This document shows, in pieces, positions 23,212-32,421 of a DNA stretch of 64,000 bases (position 1 is its first letter; the number at the start of each line of letters is the position of its first letter). The translations under genes and the position numbers were made by a program. The notes under the pieces are model-generated. The model was not told the DNA's origin, ran no database searches, and was given only the letters and a program-made list of their open reading frames with translations. This DNA comes from Actinomadura physcomitrii. GTDB lineage: Bacteria > Actinomycetota > Actinomycetes > Streptosporangiales > Streptosporangiaceae. The DNA lies in contig NZ_WBMS02000001.1 of NCBI RefSeq assembly GCF_008923205.2, forward strand, positions 313,600 through 377,599. The letters are read 5' to 3'.

Positions 23212-24051
23212 TCAGGCGGGCGGCGGTTCGGCCCGCAGGCCGGGAGCCATCATCAGCGGAGTCACGCTCATGGCTCCGCCGTCGACAGGAAGGACCACGC
23301 CCGTGATCCATCGGGCCTCGTCGCTCGCGAGGAACGCGGCGGCCCAGCCGACGTCCCAGCCGTCGCCGTTGGTGCCGAGCGGTCCGGAGGCCGCGGCCAG
23401 GCGCTGGCGGTACTCGGTCTCCGGGGTCACACCGGTCACGGAGTACAGCAGCGGAGTCGTGATGTGGCCGGGAGCGATGGCGTTGACGCGGATCCCCTGG
23501 CGGCCGTGCGAGTACGCCATGTCGACGGTGAGCGCGTTGACCCCGCCCTTCGCCGCCGCGTATCCGACGTAATTGCCGCCGCGCGACGCCGAGATCGACC
23601 CGATGTTGACGATCGCCCCGGAACCCTTCGCCGCCATGACGGGCACCGCGCTCTTGCCGGCGAGGAACATCGTCCTGAGGCTGAGGTCGAGCACCCGGTC
23701 CCAGTCGGCCTCGCTGGTGTCGACGACGTTCCCGGCCACGGCGACGCCGATGTTGTTCACCAGGACGTCCACCGTGCCGAAGGCCTCGACCGCCGCGCGG
23801 ACCATGGCGTCGCAGTCCGCCGCCTCGGTCATGTCGCCGGCGAAGACGGCCGCGGTGCCGCCCTCCTTCTCGATGATCTCCCGCGTGCTCTCGGCGCGCT
23901 CGCGATCGATGTCGGCCAGCAGCACCCGGGCGCCCTCACGCGCGAGCACGATGGCACAGGCGCGGCCGGTCGCCATTCCGGGCCCCGGCGTGGAACCGGC
24001 TCCCGTGACGATGGCGACCTTGCCCTCGACACGTCCTCGACGCTCGATCAT
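23212..24051 (-). CDS. Short-chain dehydrogenase/reductase
   Basis: A protein of 279 residues with the NAD(P) site VTGAGSTPGPGMATG (a longer loop than the usual TGxxxGIG), an acidic residue after strand 2 (LLADIDRE) that favours NAD, the NNIG motif, the catalytic Ser in NIGSISA and YAAAKGG (Tyr and Lys), and the PVDGG end. It would interconvert a secondary alcohol and a ketone. Placed directly before the Baeyer-Villiger monooxygenase gene, it most likely makes the ketone that the monooxygenase oxidises. A palindromic site lies upstream at 24115. Confidence 0.9.
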   Translation of the reverse strand: MIERRGRVEGKVAIVTGAGSTPGPGMATGRACAIVLAREGARVLLADIDRERAESTREIIEKEGGTAAVFAGDMTEAADCDAMVRAAVEAFGTVDVLVNNIGVAVAGNVVDTSEADWDRVLDLSLRTMFLAGKSAVPVMAAKGSGAIVNIGSISASRGGNYVGYAAAKGGVNALTVDMAYSHGRQGIRVNAIAPGHITTPLLYSVTGVTPETEYRQRLAAASGPLGTNGDGWDVGWAAAFLASDEARWITGVVLPVDGGAMSVTPLMMAPGLRAEPPPA

Positions 24052-24114
24052 CGCCCTCCCCAGGTCGGCCGTGCTCGTCTGAGCAGAGGCTAACCCGGGA
24101 CGATCACCAAGGCA

Positions 24115-24128
24115 AGTGAACGCTCACT
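24115..24128. promoter_or_regulatory. Candidate TetR-type operator upstream of the SDR-BVMO pair
   Basis: AGTGAACGCTCACT has arms AGTGA and TCACT around four central bases. It lies about 65 bases before the SDR start, overlapping the stop codon of the upstream esterase gene. Such AACG/TCACT-type half-sites are common for TetR regulators of lipid and steroid catabolism. No intact TetR gene remains next to the cluster. Confidence 0.42.
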
Positions 24129-25119
24129 AATTCTTGCGGGGTTCCGCCGGCGCGGCCCCCAGCGTCCTGCGGAGGAAGTCGACGCGGCCGTTGCGGGCGG
24201 CGACGGAGATCGCGGCGTCCGGGGCGAACCCGTCGAAGCCGTGGAAGCCGCCCGCCCAGACGTGCAGCTCGGCGGACCCGCCGGCGGCCCAGATACCGGT
24301 GGCGAAGGCGACCGCCTCGTCCCGGAAGACCTCCGCCGAACCGCAGTCGATGTAGGTCGGCGGCAGCCCCGACAGATCGGTGGCCCGCGCCGGCGCCGAA
24401 TACACCGACACCCGGTCAGTGCCCCGCCGATCGCCGAGAAGGGCGGTCCAGCCCGCGGCGTTGCTGGCCCGGTCCCACACGCCGATGCCCTGGATCTGCC
24501 GGCTCGAGACCGTCTCGTTGCGGTCGTCCAGCATCGGGCAGATCAGGACCTGCGCGGCCGCGGCGGGCCCGCCGCGGTCACGCGCCAGAAGGCCGGCGCC
24601 CGCGATGAGGCAGCCGCCGGCGCTGAGGCCCGCGGTGACGAGTTTCCCGGGGTCGAACCCCAGCTCCGCGGCCTTCGCGGCCGTCCAGATCAGGCCGGCG
24701 TAGCAGTCGTTGAGCGGGGCCGGATCGGGATGCTCGGGCGCACGGCGGTACTCCACCGTCACGGCGACGGCGTCGAAGAGCTCGACCCAGTCGAGGAAGC
24801 GGTCGATGCCGTTGAACCGGTTCCCCGTCACCATGCCGCCCCCGTGGGCGAAGTAGATGCCGGGGCCGCCCGGTACGTGCGAGCGCTTCCTGATGACGCT
24901 CACGGTGACGTCCGGGTCCGACCCGAGGCCGGGAGCACGGCGATCCTCGCGGACCAGGCCGCGCGCGGCGAGCAGTTCGTCGACCGCCGAGGTGTCGGCC
25001 GGGGGCCGCGCCGCGACCATCTGCGCCACGTCCACGGTCGAGGTCAACTGCCCCGACGCCAGCAGCGGCATCAGTTCACGGTCGAACGGCGGAGCCGGAC
25101 GCATGGCCTCGCTGGACAT
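24127..25119 (-). CDS. Alpha/beta hydrolase of the hormone-sensitive-lipase family
   Basis: A protein of 330 residues starting MSSEAMRPAPPFDRELMPLL behind a GGAGGG site. The oxyanion HGGG motif is seen in YFAHGGGMVTG, the nucleophile in AGLSAGG, an aspartate around YIDCGSAEVFRDE and the histidine in GGFHGFD, which together match the HSL (acetyl-hydrolase) family. It would cleave an ester. In context with the Baeyer-Villiger monooxygenase and dehydrogenase encoded downstream on the same strand, it probably opens the ester or lactone product. It is likely the promoter-proximal gene of the three, though the operator at 24115 suggests a second promoter. Confidence 0.9.
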   Translation of the reverse strand: MSSEAMRPAPPFDRELMPLLASGQLTSTVDVAQMVAARPPADTSAVDELLAARGLVREDRRAPGLGSDPDVTVSVIRKRSHVPGGPGIYFAHGGGMVTGNRFNGIDRFLDWVELFDAVAVTVEYRRAPEHPDPAPLNDCYAGLIWTAAKAAELGFDPGKLVTAGLSAGGCLIAGAGLLARDRGGPAAAAQVLICPMLDDRNETVSSRQIQGIGVWDRASNAAGWTALLGDRRGTDRVSVYSAPARATDLSGLPPTYIDCGSAEVFRDEAVAFATGIWAAGGSAELHVWAGGFHGFDGFAPDAAISVAARNGRVDFLRRTLGAAPAEPRKN

Positions 25120-25362
25120 CGGCCCTCCAGATAGTGCGACGAACCGGGCATCCGGGCTCCACCCGGCGCCTTGGCGGACGCCACCCTAACGGGAGACAAG
25201 GCCACGGCAGCTCGACGCCGTGTTCGGCCAGCGGGCTACGGGCGCCGGCGCCTTCCGTCTCCGGGCCACTCGAAGACCAGATCGTCGCCGGGAGCCAGCG
25301 CCGCCCAGCGCTCGGCCGCGTCCTGGAGCGCTGGGCGCTCGGGCCGCGATCGGCATCCGGAG

Positions 25363-25397
25363 GCGGATCCGCGGGCTCGGGCGGCCCGCGGATCCGC
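25363..25397 (-). terminator. Strong hairpin downstream of rox
   Basis: Arms GCGGATCCGCGGG (25363-25375) and CCCGCGGATCCGC (25385-25397) pair perfectly over 13 bases with a 9-base loop, 37 bases beyond the stop of the monooxygenase gene. There is no clear T-run, as is common in these genomes. The rest of the 314-base spacer (25120-25433) has no supported gene; a minus-strand open frame ending at 25236 (with ERWAALAPGDDLVFEW) may be the tail of a lost gene. Confidence 0.65.
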
Positions 25398-25433
25398 TCG
25401 CCGTCCGCGTGCGAGCGGACGAGCCGGGCCGGA

Positions 25434-27000
<1,567 letters not shown>

Positions 27001-27033
27001 GGGTCTCACCTCCATGGACGGTGTCACGGCCGA

Positions 27034-27065
27034 TCGCAAGCTTTGCAAGCTATGCCGTTCGCAAG
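27034..27065. promoter_or_regulatory. CTTGCRA repeat element upstream of rox (rifamycin-associated-element-like)
   Basis: Read on the minus strand, CTTGCGA (27059-27065), CTTGCAA (27043-27049) and CTTGCGA (27034-27040) follow each other, and GCAA-GCT-TTGC forms a small inverted repeat at 27036-27046. Rifamycin-inactivating genes (arr, rph, rox, rgt) of actinomycetes carry a conserved inverted-repeat promoter element called RAE; this site stands where RAE is expected and its base composition is similar to my memory of it. I cannot verify the consensus here. Confidence 0.6.
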
Positions 27066-27153
27066 TTATAGGGCCGAGCGTCATGCCGTCCAACCGTTTA
27101 CCGGCCGCTCTTGCACGAGCACCCGGACTGCCCTGGGCTGGTACCGTCCCCGG

Positions 27154-27750
27154 ATGAATGATGGGGCCATCGATGTCTCCCAAGCCGGCCGGACGGACGC
27201 GGCCCACCGGGTGACGCTGCGCCGCCTCGGCAGTGCCGACCGAGACGAGTTCCTCGACCTGGTGAGGGCCAGTGCGGACCTGCACCGGCCGTGGGTGTCC
27301 CTGCCGTCCACGCCGGAGCAGTACCGGGCCTACCTCGCGCGGTATGCGAAGCCCGATGAGGAGTCGTTGCTGGTCTGCGTGCGCGGCAGCGGGAACGTCG
27401 CCGGGCTGGTCAACATCAACAGCATCATCCGGGGACGGTTCCAGTCCGCGTCCATCGCCTACGCCGCCTTCGCGCCGTCCGCCGGCCGGGGCTACATGTC
27501 CGAAGGGCTCGAGCTGGTGGTGCGCTACGCCTTCGAGCAGCTGCGGCTGCACCGGCTCGAGGCCCAGATACAGCCCGAGAACGAGGCGTCCCTCAAACTG
27601 GTCCGGCGGGCCGGCTTCCGCTACGAGGGCCTGTCGCCCGAGCTGCTGTACATCGACGGAGCCTGGCGGGACCACGAACGGTGGGCGATCACCAGCAGCA
27701 TGATCGACATCGCGCCCACGCCTCCGCACGCGACGCTGCCGGAGCGCTAG
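27154..27750 (+). CDS. GNAT N-acetyltransferase (RimJ/RimL type)
   Basis: A protein of 198 residues from the ATG at 27154. The acetyl-CoA site lies in FAPSAGRGYMSEGLELVVRY, a variant of the Q/R-x-x-G-x-A loop, followed by LHRLEAQIQPENEASLKLVR and RRAGFRYEG, the classic RimJ/RimL C-terminal pattern. It should acetylate an amino group of a protein N-terminus or a small molecule. No ribosome site precedes the ATG, so the mRNA may be leaderless. It diverges from rox and shares its upstream region with the rox leader, so co-regulation by rifamycin is possible but unproven. Confidence 0.84.
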   Translation: MNDGAIDVSQAGRTDAAHRVTLRRLGSADRDEFLDLVRASADLHRPWVSLPSTPEQYRAYLARYAKPDEESLLVCVRGSGNVAGLVNINSIIRGRFQSASIAYAAFAPSAGRGYMSEGLELVVRYAFEQLRLHRLEAQIQPENEASLKLVRRAGFRYEGLSPELLYIDGAWRDHERWAITSSMIDIAPTPPHATLPER

Positions 27751-27836
27751 CTTCCCGGAGATTGCGGCCACATTCTGGCCGCTATCCCTGCGACGGTGGA
27801 CACCGAGCACCACGGAACGAACGACGAGGAGCCCGG

Positions 27837-28925
27837 ATGACCGTCCTTGACGCGCGGACGCTGGGCCGCGCGACGCTCGCGCGGCAGCTGCTGCTCGACC
27901 GCGCCGACGTACCGGTCGCCGACGCCGTCGCCCACCTGTGCGGGCTGCAGGCGCAGGAACCGCAGGAGCCGTTCGTCGGGCTCTGGTCCCGGCTCCGCGT
28001 GTTCGACCCGGCGGCGCTGTCGAACCTGCTGGTGGAGCGCCGCGTGGTGCGGACGCACCTCATGCGCCGCACCGTCCACCTCGTGACCGCCGAGGACGCC
28101 CTCTCCTGGCGGGCCCGCCACGACGCGATGCTGCGCCAGCGGGTCCTCGCGGTCTACCGCCGCGAGCTCGCCGGGGTGGATCTCGACGAGCTCGCGGCGG
28201 CGGGACGTGCGGTGACGGCCGACGGGGAGCCGCGCACGATGGCGGAGCTGGCGCGGTCGGTCGCCGAGCGCTGGCCCGCGCCGGGACCGCGGGCCCTGGG
28301 CGAGATGCTCGTCGCCGCGCTCGTCCCGATGGTGCAGATCCCGCCGCGCGGGCTGTGGCGGATGAGAGCGGGCGTCCGCAACGTCCCGCTGTCCATCTGG
28401 CTCGGCCGCGAGATCGACCCGCCGTCCCCGGACGGCTCGGACCCGGTGGGGCGGGCGCTCGTGCGGCGCTACCTGGCCGCGTTCGGCCCCGCCGCGTCGG
28501 CCGACCTGCGCGCCTGGTGCGGTCTCGCGGGACTGCCGGCGGCGGTCGCCGCGATGCGCGGGGAACTGGTCGCCTTCCGCGACGAGCGGGGCCGCGAGCT
28601 GCTGGACCTCCCGGACGCGCCGCGCCCCGATCCCGGCACGCCCGCCCCGGTGCGGTTCCTGCCGGCGTTCGACAACGCGATCCTCGGCTACCGGGACCGC
28701 GGCCGCATCATCGACGACGTGCACCGAGGCCTGTCCGTCACGGGCACCCGGATGGTGCTGGTCGACGGCCGGGTCGCCGCGACCTGGAGCGTCGAGGCCG
28801 GCACCGTCGCCGTCACCCCGCTGCGCCGCCTCACCCGGGCCGAACGCGCCGCCGTCGCCGAGGAGGGACGGCCGCTGGCGTCGCTGCTGACCAACGACGA
28901 AAGCGACCGCGTCCGGATCGACTAG
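27837..28925 (+). CDS. Winged-helix DNA-binding protein (HTH_42, AlkZ-like)
   Basis: A protein of 362 residues. The start ARQLLLDRADVPVADAVAHL with CGLQAQEPQEP, then RRVVRTHLMRRTVHLVTAED and the late PVRFLPAFDNAILGYRDR segment are those of the DUF1006/HTH_42 family, which includes the interstrand-crosslink glycosylase AlkZ. The LQAQ motif corresponds to the catalytic Q-x-Q motif described for AlkZ-type enzymes. It may therefore remove bulky alkylated bases. The ATG at 27837 follows an AGGAG site. Confidence 0.85.
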   Translation: MTVLDARTLGRATLARQLLLDRADVPVADAVAHLCGLQAQEPQEPFVGLWSRLRVFDPAALSNLLVERRVVRTHLMRRTVHLVTAEDALSWRARHDAMLRQRVLAVYRRELAGVDLDELAAAGRAVTADGEPRTMAELARSVAERWPAPGPRALGEMLVAALVPMVQIPPRGLWRMRAGVRNVPLSIWLGREIDPPSPDGSDPVGRALVRRYLAAFGPAASADLRAWCGLAGLPAAVAAMRGELVAFRDERGRELLDLPDAPRPDPGTPAPVRFLPAFDNAILGYRDRGRIIDDVHRGLSVTGTRMVLVDGRVAATWSVEAGTVAVTPLRRLTRAERAAVAEEGRPLASLLTNDESDRVRID

Positions 28926-28993
28926 GCGGAGGACGCCGCGTCAGGCCCGGCCGCGGACGCCGAACGCGGGCGGGACGGGCGGGGCGCCCGTCC

Positions 28994-29620
28994 CTACTTC
29001 GCGACGGCGAGGAGGCGGACGGCGAGGCCGGTGAAGACGGTGCCGCTGAAGATGTTGAGCCCGCGCGCGACGCGGCGGCTGCGCCGCAGCAGCCGGGCGA
29101 GCCGGCCGGACAGCAGGCCGACCGTTCCGTCCACGGCGAGGCCGATGAGCACGAGGGTCAGGCCGAGGACGAGGAACTGGACCATCGGGTGCCCGAGCGA
29201 GGGGTTCACGAACTGCGGCAGGAACGCGATGTTGAACAGGATGACCTTGGGGTTGAGCAGGTTGGTGATGACGCCCTGCCAGAACGCGCGGAGCCTGCCG
29301 GGGCCCGCGGGGGCGGACTCCTCGCCGGGCTCGCCGCGGTCCCGGAACGACTTCACCGCGAGGTAGAGCAGGTAGGCGGCGCCCGCCCAGCGGAGCACGT
29401 GGTAGAGGGTCGGCAGGGTGGTGAACAGCGCGGACAGGCCGAGCATCGCCGCGATCGCGTGGGTGAGGGCGCCGGTGGCCACTCCCGTCGCGGCCATGAC
29501 GCCGGTGGCGGGGCCGCCCCGTCCGCCCATGGCCACGATGAACATCATGTCGGGTCCGGGGGTGAGGCAGAGGGCGAGCGCGGCGACAAGAAAGGCCACA
29601 TAGAGGGAGGTGTCCAACAT
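28994..29620 (-). CDS. LysE/RhtB-family amino-acid exporter
   Basis: A protein of 208 residues with five to six membrane segments. The family signature is seen at the start: LCLTPGPDMMFIVAMGGRGG and the conserved NLLNPKVILFNIAFLPQFV in the middle. These proteins export amino acids or their derivatives by proton exchange. The gene is convergent with the AlkZ-like gene and ends 68 bases from it. The start at 29620 gives MLDTSLYVAFLVAAL, a normal first helix. Confidence 0.9.
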   Translation of the reverse strand: MLDTSLYVAFLVAALALCLTPGPDMMFIVAMGGRGGPATGVMAATGVATGALTHAIAAMLGLSALFTTLPTLYHVLRWAGAAYLLYLAVKSFRDRGEPGEESAPAGPGRLRAFWQGVITNLLNPKVILFNIAFLPQFVNPSLGHPMVQFLVLGLTLVLIGLAVDGTVGLLSGRLARLLRRSRRVARGLNIFSGTVFTGLAVRLLAVAK

Positions 29621-29699
29621 GCCTGAATCATGGAACGCCGAGCCGCCGTGACGCGAGTTCTTTAGCAGGTCGGCCCTGTGGCGGGCAGCGGGGTTGTGG

Positions 29700-30176
29700 T
29701 CAGTGTGGGTGGGGGCGGATTCGGTTCAGGTCCATGGCCAGGTAGCCGGCGAGGGCTGCGACGGCGGCGGATTCGAGGGCGAGGGCCAGGCGGACCGTCG
29801 TCCGGTAGCCGTACTCGTGGAAGCCGAACAGCGTCCCCTGCTCGCTGAGGATCAGGCCGATGATCGTGCCCAGGAGGAACACGATCCCGCCGAGCGCGAC
29901 GGGCGCGTGCGGAGCCCGGCCGAGCAGCGGCAGGGACCGGACGAGCGGGACGGACTCGAGCGGGGCGAGCATGGCGAGGCCCAGGACCAGCGCGCTGGCG
30001 AAGTTGGCCGCGAACAGGGGTCCGATGATCGGGATGACGCGGTAGTAGTCCGCGAAGTACTCGTAGAGGTGCACCGCGCCGACCGCGAAGAGCAGGAGGG
30101 CGGCCAGGCTGCGCAGCAGGGAAGGGGTCAGGGCACCGCGGCCGGTCGCGGTGAGGTCAGTGCTGGAAGCCGCCAT
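29700..30176 (-). CDS. Four-helix membrane protein next to lipoprotein genes
   Basis: A protein of 158 residues (MAASSTDLTATGRG start at 30176) with about four hydrophobic segments: LAALLLFAVGAVHLYEYF, FAANFASALVLGLAML, VALGGIVFLLGTIIGLIL and a last helix near the C-terminus. No catalytic motif is visible. Its 5' end overlaps the 3' end of the small lipoprotein gene at 30157, and three genes (29700-31174) form one minus-strand unit. Similar membrane proteins often accompany COG4315-type lipoproteins, so a joint envelope function seems likely. Confidence 0.72.
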   Translation of the reverse strand: MAASSTDLTATGRGALTPSLLRSLAALLLFAVGAVHLYEYFADYYRVIPIIGPLFAANFASALVLGLAMLAPLESVPLVRSLPLLGRAPHAPVALGGIVFLLGTIIGLILSEQGTLFGFHEYGYRTTVRLALALESAAVAALAGYLAMDLNRIRPHPH

Positions 30177-30642
30177 GGGCACTCCCCGTGGTCTGAATCT
30201 GTCCTTGCGGCGTGAGGGCGAACCAGGGGGCGCCGAACTGCGTGATGCCCTGGCCCTCGGCGTCGCCGCGTCCGGTGTCGGCCTGGTAGTAGTACAGCGG
30301 ATGACCTGCGTAGACGAGCTGGCGCGGCCCGTCGGAGCGGGCGATCGTGGTCAGCATGCCGGGCCGGGCCCCGCCGGACGTCCCGGGCCGTCCCTGGGTC
30401 GTGGCCGGGGGCCAGATGCTCGCGCACGCGCCGAAGCAGGTGGACCGGTTCGGCGGGTCGCTGGCGAACAGGTACAGCGTGCGGCCCTTGTCGTCGACCA
30501 GGATCGGCCCGAGCCTGTGGACGGGCGCCGAGGTGACCTGCTGGCGGCCTGGGTCCTGCGAATTCGTCGCGAACGCGCAGCCGGCGGCCAGCAGGCCCGC
30601 CGCGCTGACGGCGGCCCACCGGCGCGCCCGGTCAGTAGCCAC
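30157..30642 (-). CDS. Lipoprotein with COG4315 repeats, copy 2
   Basis: A protein of 161 residues. The lipobox LLAAGC gives a lipid-anchored mature protein. Two repeat units of the secreted-repeat family (Lipoprotein_15) follow: LVDDKGRTLYLFASDPPNRS with CFGACASIWPP, and the second unit with QLVYAGHPLYYYQADTGRGD and GITQFGAPWFAL. The family has no known enzymatic role; the paired cysteines and tyrosines might bind a metal or haem. It overlaps the 3' end of copy 1 at 30632 and resembles it throughout, so the two arose by duplication. Confidence 0.85.
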   Translation of the reverse strand: MATDRARRWAAVSAAGLLAAGCAFATNSQDPGRQQVTSAPVHRLGPILVDDKGRTLYLFASDPPNRSTCFGACASIWPPATTQGRPGTSGGARPGMLTTIARSDGPRQLVYAGHPLYYYQADTGRGDAEGQGITQFGAPWFALTPQGQIQTTGSAHGGFQH

Positions 30643-31174
30643 TCTTGGTGACCTTCTGGCCGGCCGAGGACACCACGTACCATTCGGCGCCGAACTGGTT
30701 GAGGGCCTGGCCCTTGGCGCTGCCCTTCGCCGTGCCGTCGGGCGCGTAGTAGTAGAGCGGGTGGCCGCCGTAGGTGACCTGCGTCTTGCCGTCGCTCCTG
30801 GTGGTGGTGCCGAGCTTGGCCGCCTTGGCCTCGGAGCCGGCGTGCGGCTTGCCCGTGGTGGTGACGGGCGGCCACACCGCCGCGCAGGCGCCGGAGCAGG
30901 ACGACTTGCCGCCCTGGTCCTTCTCGAACAGGTACAGCGTGCGGCCCTGCCCGTCGACGAGGACCTGCCCGAGGCCGCCGACCTTGGCCGTCGCGATGGT
31001 GCCGCCCTCGTTCGCGGTGCTCGGCGAGGACGACGCGGCCACCGGCACGGCGGGACGGTGCGCGGCGATGGAACCGGCCGAGCCGCCGCACGCGGTGGCC
31101 GCGGCGATCGCCGCGACGGGCACCGCCAGCCGTGCGATCGAGTGCGGGGTGTTCCGGAGAGTCGTTCGGGACAT
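30632..31174 (-). CDS. Lipoprotein with COG4315 repeats, copy 1
   Basis: A protein of 180 residues from the ATG at 31174, chosen for the AGGA site 9 bases upstream. The signal peptide ends in a lipobox-like AATAC. Two Lipoprotein_15 units follow: VLVDGQGRTLYLFEKDQGGK with CSGACAAVWPP, and QVTYGGHPLYYYAPDGTAKG with LNQFGAEWYVV. It is the first gene of the three-gene unit ending at 29700. The 314-base spacer upstream (31175-31488) holds its promoter and, facing away, the ECF41 promoter at 31423. Confidence 0.86.
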   Translation of the reverse strand: MSRTTLRNTPHSIARLAVPVAAIAAATACGGSAGSIAAHRPAVPVAASSSPSTANEGGTIATAKVGGLGQVLVDGQGRTLYLFEKDQGGKSSCSGACAAVWPPVTTTGKPHAGSEAKAAKLGTTTRSDGKTQVTYGGHPLYYYAPDGTAKGSAKGQALNQFGAEWYVVSSAGQKVTKSGY

Positions 31175-31422
31175 CGCGGGACGTCCTTCCCTTGGAGAGC
31201 CCGGCGCCGGCCCGGCCGGCGCCTTCTTTTCCGGCTCCGTCCGTACCCGGGCGGACGGCGGACGAACGGACTTGCCCGGACACCGGCGACCCGATGGCGA
31301 AAGCTTGAAGCCGCCCTCGGGACGGCCGGCGGACGGCGCTGTCAGCCGGCGGGGAGCGCAGGTCAACGGGTGTTCTGGTGGAGGTCGACCGGCGTGCGGA
31401 CGCGCGCCTTCGGCCGTGGCCG

Positions 31423-31450
31423 TGTCACAGGCGGGCGGGGCTGTCTCGTC
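31423..31450 (+). promoter_or_regulatory. ECF41-type promoter ahead of the epimerase-sigma operon
   Basis: TGTCACA (31423-31429) and CGTC (31447-31450) are separated by 17 bases, the -35 and -10 pair I recall for ECF41 sigma factors. The epimerase gene starts 38 bases later and is coupled to an ECF41-like sigma gene, so the operon is probably autoregulated. Confidence 0.78.
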
Positions 31451-31488
31451 TCGGGTCGGGAAGGGCCTGAAGCGGGAAGGAGAGGATT

Positions 31489-32421
31489 ATGCGGGTTTTC
31501 GTGGCAGGTGGGAGCGGAGTTCTCGGCCGGCGGCTGGTGCCGCAGCTCGTGGCCCGGGGCCACCAGGTGACGGCGACGACGACGAGCGCCGCCAAGCTCG
31601 GCGTGCTGGAGGGGCTCGGCGCCGAGGCCGTCGTGATGGACGGGCTGGACGCGGCGTCCGTCGGCGAGGCGGTCGCGGCCGCCCGGCCGGACGCGGTCGT
31701 CCACCAGATGACGGCGATCTCGATGGCGCACGCCGGCAAGCCCGACATCAAGCACCCGGACCGGTGGTTCGCGATCACCAACCGGCTGCGCACCGAGGGG
31801 ACGGACCACCTGCTGGCCGCCGCCGAGGCGGCCGGCGTCCCGCATGTCGTCGCGCAGGGCTACGCGAGCTGGAACGGGATCCGCGAGGGCGGCTGGGTGA
31901 AGACCGAGGACGATCCGCTCGACCTCCTCGAAGGGACGGCGGCGAACGTGGGGATGGTGGCGATGCGGCACGTCGAGGAGGCCGTCCTCAAGGCGGGCGG
32001 CGCGGTGCTGCGGTACGGCGCGTTCTACGGGCCGGGTGCGATCGACGACCAGGTGACGCTGGTCCGCAAGCGGCAGTACCCGCTCGTCGGGCGCGGCACC
32101 GGGTACAGCTCGTGGATCCATCTCGACGACGCGGCGAGTGCGACCGTCCTGGCGGTGGAGCAGAAGGTGCGGGGGGTGTTCAACATCGTGGACGACGAGC
32201 CCGCCCCGGCGAGCGAGTGGCTGCCGCACCTGGCGGCGTGCGCGGGGGCGAAGCGGCCGATCAGGGTGCCGGTGTGGCTGGCCCGGCTCCTCGCGGGGGA
32301 CCAGGCCGTCATCATGATGACGGAGGGGCGGGGGTTCTCCAACGCCAAGGCCAAGCGGGAGCTCGGCTGGCAGTTGCGCCACCCGTCGTGGCGGAAGGGT
32401 TTCGAGGAAGAGCTGGCATGA
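31489..32421 (+). CDS. NAD-dependent epimerase/dehydratase-family protein (ECF41 partner)
   Basis: A protein of 310 residues with the Rossmann motif VAGGSGVLGRRLVPQLVARG at the start, a VVHQMTAIS strand, an AQGYASWNG segment in place of the usual catalytic Ser/Tyr region, and SSWIHLDDAASATVLAVEQK followed by FNIVDDEPA, as in atypical extended SDRs. It likely reduces or oxidises a small molecule with NAD(P). ECF41 sigma genes are typically next to such COE genes (carboxymuconolactone decarboxylase, oxidoreductase or epimerase). The TGA overlaps the sigma ATG. GGAGA lies before the ATG. Confidence 0.88.
   Translation: MRVFVAGGSGVLGRRLVPQLVARGHQVTATTTSAAKLGVLEGLGAEAVVMDGLDAASVGEAVAAARPDAVVHQMTAISMAHAGKPDIKHPDRWFAITNRLRTEGTDHLLAAAEAAGVPHVVAQGYASWNGIREGGWVKTEDDPLDLLEGTAANVGMVAMRHVEEAVLKAGGAVLRYGAFYGPGAIDDQVTLVRKRQYPLVGRGTGYSSWIHLDDAASATVLAVEQKVRGVFNIVDDEPAPASEWLPHLAACAGAKRPIRVPVWLARLLAGDQAVIMMTEGRGFSNAKAKRELGWQLRHPSWRKGFEEELA

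Noticed and set aside
27111..27147. Classical -35/-10 promoter for the GNAT gene (TTGCAC and TACCGT)
   Set aside because: The spacing between the boxes is 25 bases, too long for a standard promoter.
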